64,000 nt of DNA from CAVSRC01 sp963798195 (lineage in GTDB: Bacteria; Pseudomonadota; Alphaproteobacteria; Rhizobiales; Kaistiaceae). This document shows, piece by piece, positions 61,945 to 64,000 of the stretch. The notes under the pieces were generated by a model. It saw only the letters and a program-made list of their open reading frames with translations, made no database searches and had not been told where the DNA came from. The DNA lies in NCBI GenBank assembly GCA_963798195.1, contig CAWCSF010000010.1:558001-622000 (forward strand), written 5' to 3'. The number at the start of each line of letters is the position of its first letter. Positions within the stretch are counted from its first letter, which is position 1. The position numbers and the translations under genes were made by a program.

Positions 61945-62802
61945 GTGAGCGGCAAGCTCGATCTCGGCGACGTCACGCTTGTTGCCGCGGATTGCGTGCA
62001 TCCCGATCTGGCGGCGCGTGCGCTCGAGATATGCTTGGCCAAGTGTGCCTTCGCAGACGCGATTCTCTATTCCGACACGCAGGTCGCCGGCACCTTTCGC
62101 TGCGAAACGATCGATCCGCTACGCTCCGCGGACGATTATTCCCGCTTCTGCCTCGCCGAGATTCCGCGCCGGACCGCGACGCCGTTCGTCCTGATCGTGC
62201 AATGGGACGGCTACATCGTCGATGCGAACGCGTGGGCGAGCGGGTTCCGCCGCCACGACTATATCGGCGCGGTCTATCACTCGGACGATCCGGCGCGGCG
62301 CCCGCCGTGGGTCGTCGGCAATGGCGGCTTCTCGCTCCGCAGCCGAAAGCTGCTCGATGTGCTGCCGACACTGCCGAACGTTGTCGGGCTGCCCGAGGAC
62401 CGCGCCATCTGCGAGACCTTTCGGACGATGCTGGAAAGGGACCATGGCATCCGCTTTGCGCCGGAGCGGCTGGCGGAACGCTTCTCCTTCCAGCAGCGAC
62501 CGCCGGCGCGGTCGACCTTCGGCTTCCACGGCCTCTACAACATGCCGCGCGTCGAGAACGACGACACGATCCTGCGGATCGTCAGTGCGTTCAGCCACCG
62601 GGAGTTCGAGAAGCTGCATTTCTTCGCTCTGCTGCATCATGCCCTGAGCCTGGGTCGCGATGCGCTGGCGCGCGATCTCTACGCGCGGCTACGGCAGGGA
62701 CGAACGGCGGACGAGGTGAGGGCGCTGGCGGCCAAGATGCCGGGCATGCCCGAGACCGCGCAGGCCGAGATCGCGGGATTGGCGGCAGAGTACGCGACGT
62801 GA
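61945..62802 (+). CDS. DUF5672 family protein (glycosyltransferase-like)
   Basis: Protein of 285 residues from the GTG at 61945, which follows GGGAG; a GTG at 61927 is possible. It matches DUF5672: VTLVAADCVHPDLAARALE, PFVLIVQWDGYIVDANAW, PPWVVGNGGFSLRSRKLLDV and LPEDRAICETFR. The family is predicted to be a nucleotide-sugar glycosyltransferase fold, with GNGGFSLRS typical of glycosyltransferase active sites. The acceptor is unknown. It follows the small Cys protein by 28 bases on the same strand. Confidence 0.7.
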   Translation: MSGKLDLGDVTLVAADCVHPDLAARALEICLAKCAFADAILYSDTQVAGTFRCETIDPLRSADDYSRFCLAEIPRRTATPFVLIVQWDGYIVDANAWASGFRRHDYIGAVYHSDDPARRPPWVVGNGGFSLRSRKLLDVLPTLPNVVGLPEDRAICETFRTMLERDHGIRFAPERLAERFSFQQRPPARSTFGFHGLYNMPRVENDDTILRIVSAFSHREFEKLHFFALLHHALSLGRDALARDLYARLRQGRTADEVRALAAKMPGMPETAQAEIAGLAAEYAT

Positions 62803-63046
62803 GGGTGCCGGTCTTGCACCCGCAATCCGTAACCACGGCACCTCGGGGGTATTCGGCCCGTGGGAGGACTAGTCAGCCCCGGTTTCTGTCTTTGTAACGT
62901 CTCATTTTTTTCCAAATCCCGCTTGCAATTGTTTTGTGTCCCGGCTTGTTTGGTGGGCCGCGCCGCGTCCCGGTGCCGCAATCTGATGGCCCAGCTCGCG
63001 GCGGAAACGGGCAAAGCAAGAACAACGATTGGAAGAGGTGCTCGCG

Positions 63047-63469
63047 ATGGAACTTCGTCTTTGGGCTCGCGTCGGCGCTGCGATCCTGACCGCAGCGGTT
63101 GGCTGCTCAGGTGCAGCCCTCGCGCAAACGGGCAAGCCGGTTTCTTACACTCAGGACCAGGCCGATCGCGGGAAGAAGACATTCGTCCAAGAGTGTGTGG
63201 ACTGCCATGGAGAAGACCTTCGGGGCGGCTTGAACGGCGGACCGCCATTGCGCGGCCTGGCCTTCGAGCAGAAGTTCGCCGACGGAGCGCCGGCCTCGGC
63301 GATGTTCGTGTTCATGAGCACGCTCATGCCGCCCAATGATCCGGGCCGGTATGCTCCGGGCGACTATGCCGAACTGATGGCCTACATCCTCGAGGAGAAC
63401 GGCTTCCAGCCCGGCGCCCCGCTGCCCTCGGACGAAAAGGCGCTCGACAATCTGATCGTCGAGAAGTGA
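63047..63469 (+). CDS. Exported monoheme cytochrome c
   Basis: Class I-like c-type cytochrome of 140 residues: a signal peptide of about 28 residues (ending GAALAQ), heme-binding CVDCH near residue 52, and a distal methionine probably in MSTLMPPNDPGRY. The ATG at 63047 follows GGAAGAGG; an upstream TTG would extend it by six residues. It resembles electron-transfer cytochromes that serve periplasmic dehydrogenases. The next gene codes for a membrane protein with a site-2-protease-like sequence. Confidence 0.82.
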   Translation: MELRLWARVGAAILTAAVGCSGAALAQTGKPVSYTQDQADRGKKTFVQECVDCHGEDLRGGLNGGPPLRGLAFEQKFADGAPASAMFVFMSTLMPPNDPGRYAPGDYAELMAYILEENGFQPGAPLPSDEKALDNLIVEK

Positions 63470-63521
63470 GCACGGCGTCGCGCGGCCGGTCCCGGGGAGG
63501 GGCCGGCGGAGCGCCGCCGAA

Positions 63522-64000
63522 ATGACGGGCCTCGACCTCACCATCCAGTTGGTGGTGCTGCGCCTGTTCGCCGGGCTCATCATCGCCACGGTGCAGGGCG
63601 CGACTATCGCTGCCGCGGCGGTGCTGCTGGGCGACACAGGCCCCCGCCATGATGGTCGGCTGACGCTGCTGCCATTCGGCCATATCGACATGCTGGGCCT
63701 CGGTTCGATCATGCTGACCGGCTTCGGCTGGGGACGGCCGGTGGCGATCGACGCGGGCAAGCTTCGCCTGGGGCGCTGGGGGCTGGCGGTACCGGTGCTG
63801 GCGGCGAGCGGGATGCTGCTGGTGGTCGGAAATCTGATCCTGCTGCTGGTGATTCCGCTGCTGACCTTCCTTCCCTATACGGCAGGATTGGGCGCGGCGG
63901 CGTTCGTGCGGGTCGCGGCACGGCTATGCGTCTGGATGGCGCTGTTCAGCCTGTTGCCGATCCCGCCGCTGCCGGGCGGGCATTTTCTGGCCGCTCTCGG
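63522..64000 (+). CDS. M50 (site-2 protease)-like membrane protein without HExxH, partial
   Basis: Membrane protein cut by the window edge; 159 codons are seen. The segment GDTGPRHDGRLTLLPFGHID followed by MLGLGSIMLTGFGWGRPVAI matches bacterial M50B proteases (GRLTLNPLAHID...GFGWAKPV). The metal-binding HExxH that should precede GDT is replaced by VQGAT at residues 24-28, and the second ligand motif LPIPPLDG reads LPIPPLPGG. It looks like a non-proteolytic member of the family. Predicted to have five or six membrane segments. Confidence 0.6.
   Translation, partial: MTGLDLTIQLVVLRLFAGLIIATVQGATIAAAAVLLGDTGPRHDGRLTLLPFGHIDMLGLGSIMLTGFGWGRPVAIDAGKLRLGRWGLAVPVLAASGMLLVVGNLILLLVIPLLTFLPYTAGLGAAAFVRVAARLCVWMALFSLLPIPPLPGGHFLAAL

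Noticed and set aside
62804..62842. Inverted repeat GGTGCCG/CGGCACC after the DUF5672 gene, with a T run some 70 bases later
   Set aside because: The arms enclose 25 bases, the T run is not adjacent to the stem, and no stable terminator shape results. A tRNA-like T-arm resemblance in the minus strand does not extend to a full cloverleaf.
63473..63516. GC-rich inverted repeat between the cytochrome c gene and the M50-like gene
   Set aside because: The repeat is imperfect, has no U-tract and could simply reflect base composition, so it was not called a terminator.
1..64000. CRISPR arrays, insertion sequences, prophage or integrase genes
   Set aside because: No regularly spaced direct repeats, transposase motifs, terminal inverted repeats or phage gene blocks were found. 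The only tandem repeat is the in-frame one in the LysM gene.

Overview
The window is GC-rich, gene-dense chromosomal DNA that most resembles an alphaproteobacterium of the Hyphomicrobiales (Rhizobiales) type. Evidence: a DUF2865 protein, an HWE-family sensor kinase beside a receiver-only regulator with an EcfG-type (GGAAC-N16-CGTT) promoter, a class II DAHP synthase, a Zur-type operator before znuA, and a psd-pssA pair. Nearly all genes look like housekeeping or metabolic chromosome genes. I found no transposase, integrase, phage gene, CRISPR array or rRNA. One tRNA (Val, anticodon CAC) is present. Genus assignment is not attempted.

Layout. 0.3-8.1 kb: a tightly coupled six-gene operon with a xylose-type sugar ABC transporter (binding protein, permease, single-domain ATPase), a di-heme c-type oxidoreductase, an FG-GAP/ASPIC-UnbV secreted protein and a divergent M24 peptidase-fold protein. 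8.1-13.6 kb: tRNA-Val, gph, a DUF2214 membrane protein, rpiA, a DUF2059 protein, glutathione reductase and class II DAHP synthase. 13.9-17.0 kb: a NEW3-repeat membrane protein with its ABC-2 type exporter. 17.1-20.6 kb: dienelactone hydrolase family protein, NAD synthase (frameshifted as given) and a RecD-like ATPase. 20.6-24.4 kb: L,D-transpeptidase lipoprotein, DUF2865, HWE kinase and receiver protein. 24.4-27.5 kb: znuABC zinc importer and a small membrane protein. 27.7-34.8 kb: lytic transglycosylase, cysS (badly disrupted near its 3' end), a VOC protein, two tandem GFA proteins, citramalate synthase and a LOG-family protein. 34.9-40.9 kb: LysM protein, ArsR regulator with ATM1-type exporter, psd-pssA. 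41.1-45.2 kb: PuuE-type deacetylase, DapA-family lyase/aldolase, PilZ protein, EamA transporter and sugE under a guanidine-II riboswitch. 45.4-50.5 kb: a four-gene ABC importer and an alpha/beta hydrolase. 50.6-60.5 kb: a secreted protein (frameshifted), penicillin-binding protein 1C (frameshifted) and a 1988-residue alpha-2-macroglobulin. 60.6-64 kb: a membrane-anchored TIR protein, a small Cys/Lys-rich protein, DUF5672, a cytochrome c, and the start of an M50-like membrane protein without its HExxH motif.

The strongest regulatory reading is the tandem ACGA-loop hairpin pair directly before sugE, which matches a guanidine-II (mini-ykkC) riboswitch on a guanidinium exporter gene. The best candidate for an undescribed system is the 0.3-8.1 kb operon, which joins sugar uptake to periplasmic di-heme redox chemistry through stop/start overlaps. 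Several genes (nadE, cysS, pbpC, the 50.6-52.5 kb protein) are broken by frame changes; the three outside cysS are each consistent with extra single bases, so base-calling or assembly error is more likely than gene decay.
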